Made by a program: the position numbers and the translations under genes. DNA of 64,000 nucleotides from Geobacter sp. (GTDB lineage Bacteria; Desulfobacterota; Desulfuromonadia; Geobacterales; Geobacteraceae). Positions within the stretch are counted from its first letter, which is position 1; every line of letters begins with the position of its first letter. The stretch lies in the NCBI GenBank assembly GCA_016177775.1, contig JACOUQ010000032.1, forward strand, positions 82,791-146,790, in the 5' to 3' direction. Below the pieces are notes generated by a model, which searched no databases, had not been told where the DNA came from, and worked only from the letters and a program-made list of their open reading frames with translations. Shown one piece after another: positions 1 through 7,034 of this stretch.

Positions 1-2
1 CG

Positions 3-830
3 ACACTGGAGTTCGTCCCAGGCCTGGCGAAGGCCCTCACCTTCCTGCCGCTCGCCCTTCCTTTTGCCCTGGCCACCGTGGTGGGCGGAGTGGACGTGAC
101 CGAGAGCGCGGCAGCGGCAGGCGACGACTACAACACTCGCGACATTCTCCTTGTTGAAGGGTTCGCCACCCTTCTCGCCGGGATGTGCGGCGGGGTTCTC
201 CAGTCATGTCCCTACATCGGGCACCCTGCTTACAAGGATATGGGGGGCCGGGCAGGGTATACCCTGGCGACCGCTCTTTTCATCGGCATCGGCGGCATTC
301 TCGGCTATCTCTCCTTCTTCGTCGACCTCCTCCCGGAGGCGGCTGTGGCGCCGATCCTGATCTTCATCGGCATCGAGATCACGGCCCAGGCCTTCGAGGC
401 GACTCCGAAGGCACACTACAAGGCCATCGCCCTGGCCTTTCTGCCGGTCATCGCTTGCCTGGTGCAGATCGAGTTCGGCCTGCTGCTGGGGGCACTTGCA
501 AAGTCGCCCGCCGACCTCACGGGCGACGTTGCCGCCACCTACAAGGCCACGCTACTTCTGGGGAACGGCTTCATCGTCACCTCCCTCCTCTGGGGTGGCG
601 CCTTTGCCGCGCTCCTCGACCACCGCCTCATCCGCTCCGCCATTTTCCTCCTCATCTCCGCCATTGCCACCCTCTGCGGCGCCATCCACTCTCCCCTCCC
701 ATCGGGCGCCATGTTCCTGCCCTGGCAGGCACCGGAGCCCATCGTCCTCCATCTGTCCGCCGCCTATGGCGCCATGGCGCTTTTGTTTCTGGCCCTTTCC
801 CTTCGACGTGACTTCAGCAAGAATCCGTAA
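3..830 (+). CDS. NCS2-like (xanthine/uracil-type) permease, 5' truncated by window edge
   Basis: The reading frame is already open at base 3, so the start lies outside the window; a GTG at 78 is internal. The visible 275 residues are very hydrophobic, with roughly seven to eight membrane segments. They carry the pattern DVTESAAAAGDDY followed by a GG-rich segment and YIGHPAYK, which resembles the ES-A and small-residue motifs of nucleobase:cation symporter-2 permeases. An inner-membrane nucleobase or related anion permease is therefore likely; the substrate cannot be told. The TAA stop (828-830) overlaps the first arm of an inverted repeat. The gene converges on a possible remnant of another permease tail at 947-1060. 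Confidence 0.6.
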   Translation, partial: TLEFVPGLAKALTFLPLALPFALATVVGGVDVTESAAAAGDDYNTRDILLVEGFATLLAGMCGGVLQSCPYIGHPAYKDMGGRAGYTLATALFIGIGGILGYLSFFVDLLPEAAVAPILIFIGIEITAQAFEATPKAHYKAIALAFLPVIACLVQIEFGLLLGALAKSPADLTGDVAATYKATLLLGNGFIVTSLLWGGAFAALLDHRLIRSAIFLLISAIATLCGAIHSPLPSGAMFLPWQAPEPIVLHLSAAYGAMALLFLALSLRRDFSKNP

Positions 831-909
831 CGCAAAGACGCGAAGACGCGAAGAAAAAACCAAAGCTGACAAATATCTTTGCGTCCTTGCGTCTTCGCGT
901 CTTTGCGTT
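829..909. repeat. Inverted repeat of CGCAAAGACGCGAAG type
   Basis: The left arm (829-853) and the right arm (about 886-909) are complementary over about 24 bases with one or two differences, around a 30-base AT-richer centre. The arms themselves are built from small repeats of the ACGCGAAG kind. The left arm starts in the stop codon of the permease gene. It may act as a bidirectional transcription barrier or be a dispersed repeat. The palindrome at 35681-35850 has a similar design. Confidence 0.6.
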
Positions 910-946
910 GAAAAGGAGTTCCTGGCTTCGATAAATTTTGAATTTA

Positions 947-1060
947 TCAGAGATGGGGATAGAAGATGTAGAAGGTGAGCGAGAGCGCCGCCATGATCCA
1001 CATCCCCGGCTTCACATCCCCGGCGCGGCCGTTCAGCACCCTCAGAAGAGGCCAGGAGAG
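947..1060 (-). pseudogene. Possible C-terminal remnant of an AzgA-type permease
   Basis: On the minus strand this stretch encodes about 37 residues ending at TGA (947-949). It contains LLRVLNGRAGDVKPGMW followed by a hydrophobic helix ending IFYPHL. This resembles the extreme C-terminus of AzgA-family nucleobase permeases, where a GR-x-x-[DE]-V-[HK] motif precedes the last helix. There is no room for the rest of the gene, because the terminator of the cytochrome gene lies directly upstream. It is best read as a leftover tail after a deletion. The match is from memory of the family, so confidence is modest. Confidence 0.35.
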
Positions 1061-1085
1061 TGGCCTGTCGATAATTTTTGCGTGC

Positions 1086-1112
1086 AAAAAAAACGCCCCG
1101 TTTCCGGGGCGC
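1086..1112 (-). terminator. Rho-independent terminator of the monoheme cytochrome gene
   Basis: On the minus strand a GCGCCCCG/CGGGGCG stem with a GAAA-type loop is followed by eight T residues. It lies 37 bases past the stop of the cytochrome gene that starts at 2153. Confidence 0.85.
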
Positions 1113-1148
1113 TTCTCTTCCGACAACTTCCTCAATCTGAAGCTTAGG

Positions 1149-2153
1149 CTACTTCACAATCTTGGTAAGGGCGGTTGCCTGGTCAACATCGGCATCCTGG
1201 TCAGTAACGTTAACCGTCCAGTCGATGTTGCCGACAACAGTCGGGGTGTAGTCGGGGAAGGTGTAGCTGGCGGTGGCGCCGGCCGCGATGTTGTCAAGGG
1301 CGATGCTCTGGCTGTAAATCTGGCTGCCGTTCTGTACCCCTACCAGCGTGGCGCTGGCCAGGCCGGTCCCGGAGGAGATGGAGCTCGGGTTGGATACGGA
1401 CAGGGTGACAGTAGCCGGCTTCACGCGGGCGAGGCTGATGCGGCCGGTGGCCGATACGCCGGTGATGTCGATGTCGACCACGGCAGGAGCCGGTACGACG
1501 CCGGTGCCGCTTACGCTGACGGTGGCCGTCGGGGTATCGGGGTCGTTGCTGCTGATCTTCACGGAGCCGCTGTCGGTCGTGGCGTCAATCGGGGTGTAGG
1601 TCACGGACAGGGTGGTGGAGCTGCCGGCCGCGACGGTGAAGGGAGCGGCGGGAGAGGAGGTGTACTCGCTGCTGGTGCCGGAGCCGAGGACAATGGCGGT
1701 AACATCCAGGCCGGCGTTGCCGGTGTTCTGGATCGAGGTGGTCTTGGTGACCGAGTTGCCGACGTTCACAGTGCCGAAGCTGAGGGAGCTGGAGCTAAGG
1801 GCGATATTCGGAGCAGGGGCGACACCCGGCTTGTCGTTCGGATCGCCAGGGAAGGTAAGGTTGTTGATTTCGGTGATGTTGCTGAAGGTGTCGCCGTCGG
1901 AGTCGAGCGACTCGACCGCCACCATGGCCTGGCTCTCCGTGTAGCCTGCCAGAAGCTTCGTCTCCACGTCCGCACCGTAAGGGTTCCTTGACTTGCCGCC
2001 GGAGACATGGCAACTGTCGCAGGTATCAAGCCTGGTGTTGGCCGTGCCGTACAGGCCGTTGAAGGTACTCAGATAGCCGGAACGTGCCTGCACCTGTCCC
2101 GAAAACGCCAATACTGCGGCAACCAGCATTACTGCTAAAAATCCGTACTTCAT
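1149..2153 (-). CDS. Monoheme c-type cytochrome with choice-of-anchor D / Ig-like domains
   Basis: The product is 334 residues. The ATG at 2153 is chosen because AAGGAGG lies six to eight bases upstream; the frame stays open further upstream but without a ribosome site. Residues 1-23 form a signal peptide. One haem-binding motif CDSCH is at 45-49, and a DSDGDTFSN stretch like a calcium or EF-hand-type loop follows. Residues about 115-215 match the ASPM-SPD2-Hydin type repeat called choice-of-anchor D (SLSFGTVNVG...), and the last 110 residues look like another beta-sandwich. It is probably exported and surface or periplasmic. It stands alone with its own terminator and a long AT-rich upstream region carrying two similar repeats. 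Confidence 0.8.
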   Translation of the reverse strand: MKYGFLAVMLVAAVLAFSGQVQARSGYLSTFNGLYGTANTRLDTCDSCHVSGGKSRNPYGADVETKLLAGYTESQAMVAVESLDSDGDTFSNITEINNLTFPGDPNDKPGVAPAPNIALSSSSLSFGTVNVGNSVTKTTSIQNTGNAGLDVTAIVLGSGTSSEYTSSPAAPFTVAAGSSTTLSVTYTPIDATTDSGSVKISSNDPDTPTATVSVSGTGVVPAPAVVDIDITGVSATGRISLARVKPATVTLSVSNPSSISSGTGLASATLVGVQNGSQIYSQSIALDNIAAGATASYTFPDYTPTVVGNIDWTVNVTDQDADVDQATALTKIVK

Positions 2154-2244
2154 GACAATCCTCCTTGAATGAAATTGAATAACGAGAAAACAACTGAGCA
2201 CATTGCATGCCATACTCCGGGGTCAGCATCAGCACCCGAGTTGT

Positions 2245-2347
2245 CAGGCAAATATCACTGAGTGACAATTTCTACATACCTCATATCCTTCTAATAAACT
2301 CCAACTAAAACCCGACTTATTCAGTAAATATTACTGAGTCATAAATT
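2245..2347. promoter_or_regulatory. Pair of direct repeats in the AT-rich region between divergent genes
   Basis: Two copies of AAATAT(C/T)ACTGAGT start at 2250 and 2326, 76 bases apart, each followed by a similar A/T-rich tail ending AATTT or AAATTT. They lie in the AT-rich gap between the cytochrome (start 2153) and the protease (start 2466). Such spaced repeats often bind a transcription regulator. No regulator is identified here. Confidence 0.4.
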
Positions 2348-2465
2348 TACTACTGAAATAATAATATTTTAATTAAATTGTTTCGAGCTAAATGACGGAA
2401 TCCACGGCCAAATCACCACACTTCATCCCAAATCCCTATCGACACCCATACCGGCATAGGGTAAG

Positions 2466-3719
2466 ATGGGAGGCATGACAGCAACCATTCTCATAGCCTT
2501 TTTACTTGTAACCGCTTTCGGCTACTGGCTGCGCGCCCTTAACCTGCGCCACCTCAAGGCCCATGGCAGCGAGGTGCCAACCGGTTTCGAGGAAGCAATC
2601 GACACTGAAACCCTCCGCAAGACCTCAGCCTACACCCTGGAGCAAAGCCGCCTGGGGCTATCAGAGTCGCTTCTGGACAACGTACTCCTCCTCTTCTTCC
2701 TCTTCGGCGGCATGCTCTCCCTTTATGACCGGTGGGTCGCCTCCCTCACCGGCTCCTTCGTGATCTCCGGCGTGCTCTTTTTCCTCATCCTCACCCTCCT
2801 CCAGACCCTGATCGACATCCCCTTCAGCCTCTACGGCACCTTCAACATCGAGGCGCGCTACGGCTTCAACACCATGACCCCGCGCCTCTGGCTGGCAGAC
2901 CTCGCCAAGTCGACCGCCATCACCGTTGTCATCCTGACGTTCATGACCTCCGGGGCGCTGGCCCTGATCGACTGGAGCCGCGACTACTGGTGGCTCTGGG
3001 TCTGGGGGTTCTTCGCCATCGTCTCGATCTTCATGATGTACCTCTCCCCTTATGTGATAGAGCCGCTCTTCAACAAGTTCGAGCCGGTGAAGGAGGAAGG
3101 GTTGGAGGAGAAGATCCGTGCGCTGATGGAAAAGGCGGGACTGAAGGTGAGCAAGGTCTTGCAGGTAGACGAATCGCGCCGGAGCCGCCACTCCAATGCC
3201 TATTTCACCGGGATAGGGCGGGTGAAGCGGATCGTGCTTTACGATACCCTGATCTCGCAGATGACCCATCAAGAGATCCTGGCGGTGCTGGCCCACGAGG
3301 TGGGGCACTGGAAGCTGGGGCATATCTGGAAACGCCTGGTCACGACTGAACTGGGGGCGCTGGCCGGGCTCTATCTGTCGTTTCGCCTGCTGCAATGGGA
3401 GCGACTTCCGGAACTGGTCGGCCTCGACCACGCATCCTTCGCCGCCCGGCTGGTCATCCTCGGCTTTGTCGCCTCCATCGCCATGTTTCCCCTCACCCCC
3501 ATCTCCGCCTGGCTCTCCCGCAGACACGAGTGGGCGGCCGACCGTTTCGCCACCGATCTGTACGGCAGGCCGGAGGCCCTGGCCTCCGCGTTGATCAAGC
3601 TGTCGAAGGAAAACCTCGCCAACCTCCACCCCCATCCGCTATATGCCAAGTTCCACTACTCCCACCCGCCGGTGGTGGAGCGGGTGGGGAAACTTACTGG
3701 CGGGTCCGCAGGAAATTGA
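2466..3719 (+). CDS. M48 family (Ste24/CAAX-type) membrane metallopeptidase
   Basis: The product is 417 residues. Several membrane segments flank a cytoplasmic zinc protease domain. The zinc motif HEVGH is at 277-281 and the third ligand is Glu355 in HEWAADRFA. The N-terminal half, with five or so hydrophobic helices and the FNIEARYGFN region, follows the Ste24 family, which is longer than HtpX. It likely cleaves membrane or misfolded proteins. The start at 2466 has AGGG five bases upstream; ATG 2475 is an alternative. Its last 26 bases overlap the end of the convergent actE gene. Confidence 0.88.
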   Translation: MGGMTATILIAFLLVTAFGYWLRALNLRHLKAHGSEVPTGFEEAIDTETLRKTSAYTLEQSRLGLSESLLDNVLLLFFLFGGMLSLYDRWVASLTGSFVISGVLFFLILTLLQTLIDIPFSLYGTFNIEARYGFNTMTPRLWLADLAKSTAITVVILTFMTSGALALIDWSRDYWWLWVWGFFAIVSIFMMYLSPYVIEPLFNKFEPVKEEGLEEKIRALMEKAGLKVSKVLQVDESRRSRHSNAYFTGIGRVKRIVLYDTLISQMTHQEILAVLAHEVGHWKLGHIWKRLVTTELGALAGLYLSFRLLQWERLPELVGLDHASFAARLVILGFVASIAMFPLTPISAWLSRRHEWAADRFATDLYGRPEALASALIKLSKENLANLHPHPLYAKFHYSHPPVVERVGKLTGGSAGN

Positions 3720-4149
3720 TCAGCTTCCATCTCGCCAGAGAATCCAGCTTGTCCTGAAACGGGGGCATGCGACCGAACCCGAGGGTGATCATCCTGAATA
3801 GCGCTGTGTCGCTCAGCCCCTTCAGCATGTCATGCCCGAGGCCGGGGGGAGGAGGCTTGAACCTTTGCCCGACCCGGCCTGGCTCTGCCGAGGCGAGGCC
3901 GTGGCACATGGCGCAGTTGATGTCGAAGAGCGCTTTCCCCTCCGTCACGGACGTCGCGCTCGGGGGAACGGGATTTCGCAGCTCCCCCTCCGGCGGAATG
4001 ATCTCCCGGCCGGAAACCGGCACGCTGTCCGAGGGAGTGGCGGGAGCCGGCCCTTCGTATGCCCTGTGGGAAGGTTGCCGGTCCATCCATAAGGCCGCCA
4101 CCAGCAGCGGCGCCATAACAATAACAGCAATAGCCGAAATGCGCTTCAT
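3694..4149 (-). CDS. actE: Alternative complex III, monoheme cytochrome subunit ActE
   Basis: The product is 151 residues, with an N-terminal hydrophobic anchor (5-21) and one CAMCH haem site at 79-83. A later GFGRMPPF segment can supply the axial methionine. It is the last gene of the act operon; its ATG overlaps the actD stop (ATGA). In alternative complex III, ActE is the small cytochrome that takes electrons from the quinol-oxidising core and hands them to a carrier or oxidase. No actF follows: the next gene is the convergent protease, whose 3' end it overlaps. Confidence 0.82.
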   Translation of the reverse strand: MKRISAIAVIVMAPLLVAALWMDRQPSHRAYEGPAPATPSDSVPVSGREIIPPEGELRNPVPPSATSVTEGKALFDINCAMCHGLASAEPGRVGQRFKPPPPGLGHDMLKGLSDTALFRMITLGFGRMPPFQDKLDSLARWKLINFLRTRQ

Positions 4150-4730
4150 CGCGTCCCCTCCGTTATGACCCGCAAGGCCCCCGCATCCCTCATGATCTCA
4201 TCCACCCGCCTTCCCTGCTCTGCCGCGGGGAGAGAGGCGGCGATGCCGATGCACTCCCCCGGCGCCGTTTCTTCGCCGCAGACCACGGCGTCTCCCCCAT
4301 GGTGGAGGGAGACGATGATCCCGATGCACCCCTCCGCGATGGCGGGATCATACAGCCGCTTCCTCCGGAAAGGGAGCCCCATCTCCAGGAACATCCCCGC
4401 AATGGTGGCGACAATGGCGAAGAGCATGGTGATCTCGAAAGTGACAATGCCGGTCGGATAAAAGGCGATGATCGGCTTGTCACCGGTCTGTACCGGGTAG
4501 AGCCAGGCCGTGCCCGCAGCCAGGGAAAAGCCCGCGCCGGCGCCGGCCATCCCACCCGCCAGGGCCACCCAGCGGAACCAGGAGCGCTTGTCGCTCTTCA
4601 CCAGCACCCCGTCCGGATAGGGCACGGAGGTCAGCGAGGTGATCTGCGCTTCGCTGAACCCTTCCCTGAGCAGTTCCTCCACCCCTATCGCCGCGCTCTC
4701 TATATCCCTGAATATGCCGAGGATTTCCAT
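4146..4730 (-). CDS. actD: Alternative complex III membrane subunit ActD (DUF3341)
   Basis: The product is 194 residues. It begins MEILGIFRDIESA, typical of the DUF3341 family, with an alpha/beta N-terminal region. Two hydrophobic helices follow near residues 52-77 and 97-118, then a soluble C-terminal region. It sits three bases after actC and overlaps actE by ATGA. ActD is a structural membrane subunit of the quinol:acceptor oxidoreductase and has no known cofactor. Confidence 0.85.
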   Translation of the reverse strand: MEILGIFRDIESAAIGVEELLREGFSEAQITSLTSVPYPDGVLVKSDKRSWFRWVALAGGMAGAGAGFSLAAGTAWLYPVQTGDKPIIAFYPTGIVTFEITMLFAIVATIAGMFLEMGLPFRRKRLYDPAIAEGCIGIIVSLHHGGDAVVCGEETAPGECIGIAASLPAAEQGRRVDEIMRDAGALRVITEGTR

Positions 4731-4733
4731 GCG

Positions 4734-6161
4734 TCACTCCTCCCCGGCCAGGGAAGGCAGCCGGGCGCGACCGCGCGGGACCACGACCTTCTGGGCTTCC
4801 AGTTCCCGTACGTCCGTCACACCCACTATCGGGAATAGCTTGGCAAAGAGGGTATAGAGGAGGGCAAAGCCGGCCAGGGCCGCGAGATTGACAGAGATCT
4901 CCACCCAGGAGGGGCGATAGGTCCCCCAGATAAAAGGCATGTTCTTGTGGGATAGCGACGGCACGATGATCAGGAAGCGCTCGATGAACATCCCGACATT
5001 GACCAGGAGCGAAACCACCAGCATCACCCCGATGGAGCGGCGCAGCCTCCTGAAACACATCGTCACGATGGGGAGAAGCGAGTTCCCCGCCAGCATCAGG
5101 AGCAGAGGGATGGTGTACCTGTCCGCCATGAAGCTGAAGACCTCCCACTCGATCGGCTCGTGGGCGTACCAGGTGGTCTGGACCTCGACGAAATAGGCAT
5201 AGGACCAGAGGAGGGAGATGACCAGCAGGATTTTCCCCATGTTGTCGAAGTGCCGCGGGGTCAGATACTCCTGGAGATGGAAGGCCCGGCGGATAATTAT
5301 CATCAGGGTGATCACCGCCGCCACCCCGGAGAGGATGGCGCCGATGACAAAGTAGGGAGGGAAGATGGTGCTGTGCCAGCCGGGGACCACGGTGACCGCG
5401 AAGTCCCAGGCAACGATGGAATGGACCGAAACCGCCACCGGGATGATGAGGGCCGCCATCAGTGTGGATGCCTTATGGTAGATGACCCATTCACGGGCGC
5501 TGCCGCGCCATCCCATGGCCAGAATGGCGTAGATTTTCCCCCGCAGGCCGTGGGAGCGGTCGCGGACAATCGCCAGGTCGGGGAGCATCCCGATATAGAG
5601 AAAGAGGATGCTACCGATCAGATAGGTCGTGATGGCGGTCATGTCCCACAACAGCGCCGAGCGGAAGTTGGGCCAGAGCCCGCGCTGGTTGGGATAGGGA
5701 ATCATGTAATAGAAGATCCAGTTGCGCCCCAGATGGACGATGGGAAAGAGGCCGGCCACGGAGATGCTGAAAACGGTCATCGCTTCGGCCGCGCGCAGGA
5801 TCGGACGGCGCCAGTTGGCCTGTGAGAGGCGCAGGATGGCCGAAACCAGGGTGCCGGAATGGGACATCCCGACCCAGAAGACGAAGCCGGTGATGTAGAA
5901 ACCCCACATGACCGGGCGGTTCTTGCCGGTCACGTACATGCCATGGGTCAGCTGCCATGAGAAGGCGAACATCCCCCAGGCAACGACCGCGCCGAGGCAG
6001 AAGGCAAGGAGGAACCAGCGCCGGGTCGGGGGGCGCATGGAGGAGAGCATCTCGTCGTTCAGCCGGCTGGCGGTCCTTGTCTCATCGGTCGCATGGGTCA
6101 CATTAGTCCCCTTGGACTTATGGGACTTATGGGACGAATATGACTCATGGGATTCAGGCAT
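4734..6161 (-). CDS. actC: Alternative complex III quinol-binding subunit ActC (NrfD/PsrC family)
   Basis: The product is 475 residues, with about ten membrane helices of the NrfD/PsrC fold that binds menaquinol in the membrane. ATG 6161 is preceded by GGGAGGAGG and overlaps the end of actB2 by eight bases, so translation is probably coupled. The open frame further upstream is just the shadow of actB2. The first 35 residues are low-complexity (SHKSHKSK) and are encoded by about five copies of a nine-base unit near 6110-6155. This cytoplasmic extension is not a usual part of the family. Confidence 0.9.
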   Translation of the reverse strand: MPESHESYSSHKSHKSKGTNVTHATDETRTASRLNDEMLSSMRPPTRRWFLLAFCLGAVVAWGMFAFSWQLTHGMYVTGKNRPVMWGFYITGFVFWVGMSHSGTLVSAILRLSQANWRRPILRAAEAMTVFSISVAGLFPIVHLGRNWIFYYMIPYPNQRGLWPNFRSALLWDMTAITTYLIGSILFLYIGMLPDLAIVRDRSHGLRGKIYAILAMGWRGSAREWVIYHKASTLMAALIIPVAVSVHSIVAWDFAVTVVPGWHSTIFPPYFVIGAILSGVAAVITLMIIIRRAFHLQEYLTPRHFDNMGKILLVISLLWSYAYFVEVQTTWYAHEPIEWEVFSFMADRYTIPLLLMLAGNSLLPIVTMCFRRLRRSIGVMLVVSLLVNVGMFIERFLIIVPSLSHKNMPFIWGTYRPSWVEISVNLAALAGFALLYTLFAKLFPIVGVTDVRELEAQKVVVPRGRARLPSLAGEE

Positions 6162-6894
6162 GTTCCCTGCCTCCTCCCTTGAGGTAATGGACCGAGGGGT
6201 GGGTACCAAGGTGCTCCAGAAACTGGAAGCGGCGGGGGCTGCGGGCGAGGCGGGCCACCCTGCTATCAGGATCGGCCATGTTGCCGAAAACAAGCGCATC
6301 GGTAGGGCAGGTCTGGGCGCAGGCCGGCTGCACCTCGCCGTCACGGATCATCCGCCCTTCCCCCTTGGCATCCTCCTTCGCCCGGCGGATGCGCTGGATG
6401 CAGAAGGTGCATTTCTCCATCACCCCCCGGCTCCGTACGGTGATGTCGGGGGAGAGCTGGTTGTCGAGCGGCTTCGGCCATTCGTGGCGGTAGAAGTTGA
6501 AGACCCGCACGGCGTAGGGGCAGTTGTTCCCACAGTAGCGGGTGCCGACGCAGCGGTTGTAGACCTGGCCGTTCAGTCCGTCGGGATTGTGGTAGCTGGC
6601 ATAGACCGGGCAAACCGGCTCGCAGGGGGCATCGTGGCAATGCTGGCAGAGGACCGGCAGGAAGCGCACCCGCACGTCGGGGTATTCTCCCACCCAGAAG
6701 CGCTCGATCCGCAGCCAGTGCATGTCGCGCCCCTCGGCGATCTCATGCTTCTCGCAGATGGGGACATTGTTCTCGGCCTGGCAAGCGACAACACATGCGC
6801 CGCAGCCGGTGCAGCGGTCGAGGTCGATCACCATTCCCCATTTGTATGGGCTTGTTTGTTTTTGCATAGCCGACTCAACTTTCACAGTTGTCAC
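6154..6894 (-). CDS. actB2: Alternative complex III iron-sulfur subunit (ActB2, four-cluster ferredoxin)
   Basis: The product is 246 residues. I chose GTG 6894 because AGGAGG lies five bases before it; ATG 6867 is a second choice. It has the four cysteine groups of the PsrB/HybA type: CTGCGACVVAC, CQHCHDAPCEPVC, CVGTRYCGNNC and CTFCIQ...CAQTC. It is thus predicted to carry electrons through four cubane clusters from the quinol site to the haems. In many organisms this domain is fused to the C-terminus of ActB; here it is a separate gene, parted from actB1 by 140 bases holding a REPIN. Confidence 0.88.
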   Translation of the reverse strand: MTTVKVESAMQKQTSPYKWGMVIDLDRCTGCGACVVACQAENNVPICEKHEIAEGRDMHWLRIERFWVGEYPDVRVRFLPVLCQHCHDAPCEPVCPVYASYHNPDGLNGQVYNRCVGTRYCGNNCPYAVRVFNFYRHEWPKPLDNQLSPDITVRSRGVMEKCTFCIQRIRRAKEDAKGEGRMIRDGEVQPACAQTCPTDALVFGNMADPDSRVARLARSPRRFQFLEHLGTHPSVHYLKGGGREHA

Positions 6895-6953
6895 AACTTC
6901 CTCCTCCCTTGCCGTACCCAAAGGGCATAAAGGCGAGGGGAGGGATGGTTCTG

Positions 6954-7012
6954 GTAGGGGCAGACCTATGTGTCTGCCCGAATCAAGGGCGAACACATAG
7001 GTTCGCCCCTAC
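6954..7012. repeat. REPIN-type double hairpin (actB1-actB2 gap)
   Basis: The element opens with GTAG and closes with CTAC. Each half is a hairpin (GGGCAGAC/GTCTGCCC and GGGCGAAC/GTTCGCCC), and the two halves are inverted copies of each other. Differences between the copies are compensated within each stem. Just upstream (6915-6930) is CCCAAAGGGCATAA, also present at 16211. Confidence 0.8.
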
Positions 7013-7034
7013 TTAAATGCAAAATCGTGCGCAG

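Noticed and set aside
4734..6344. Longer ActC frame
   Set aside because: The first 61 codons overlap the actB2 gene out of frame; GGGAGGAGG supports 6161.
6954..7012. CRISPR-like repeats
   Set aside because: The repeated hairpins are scattered over the window and have no spacers or regular array.
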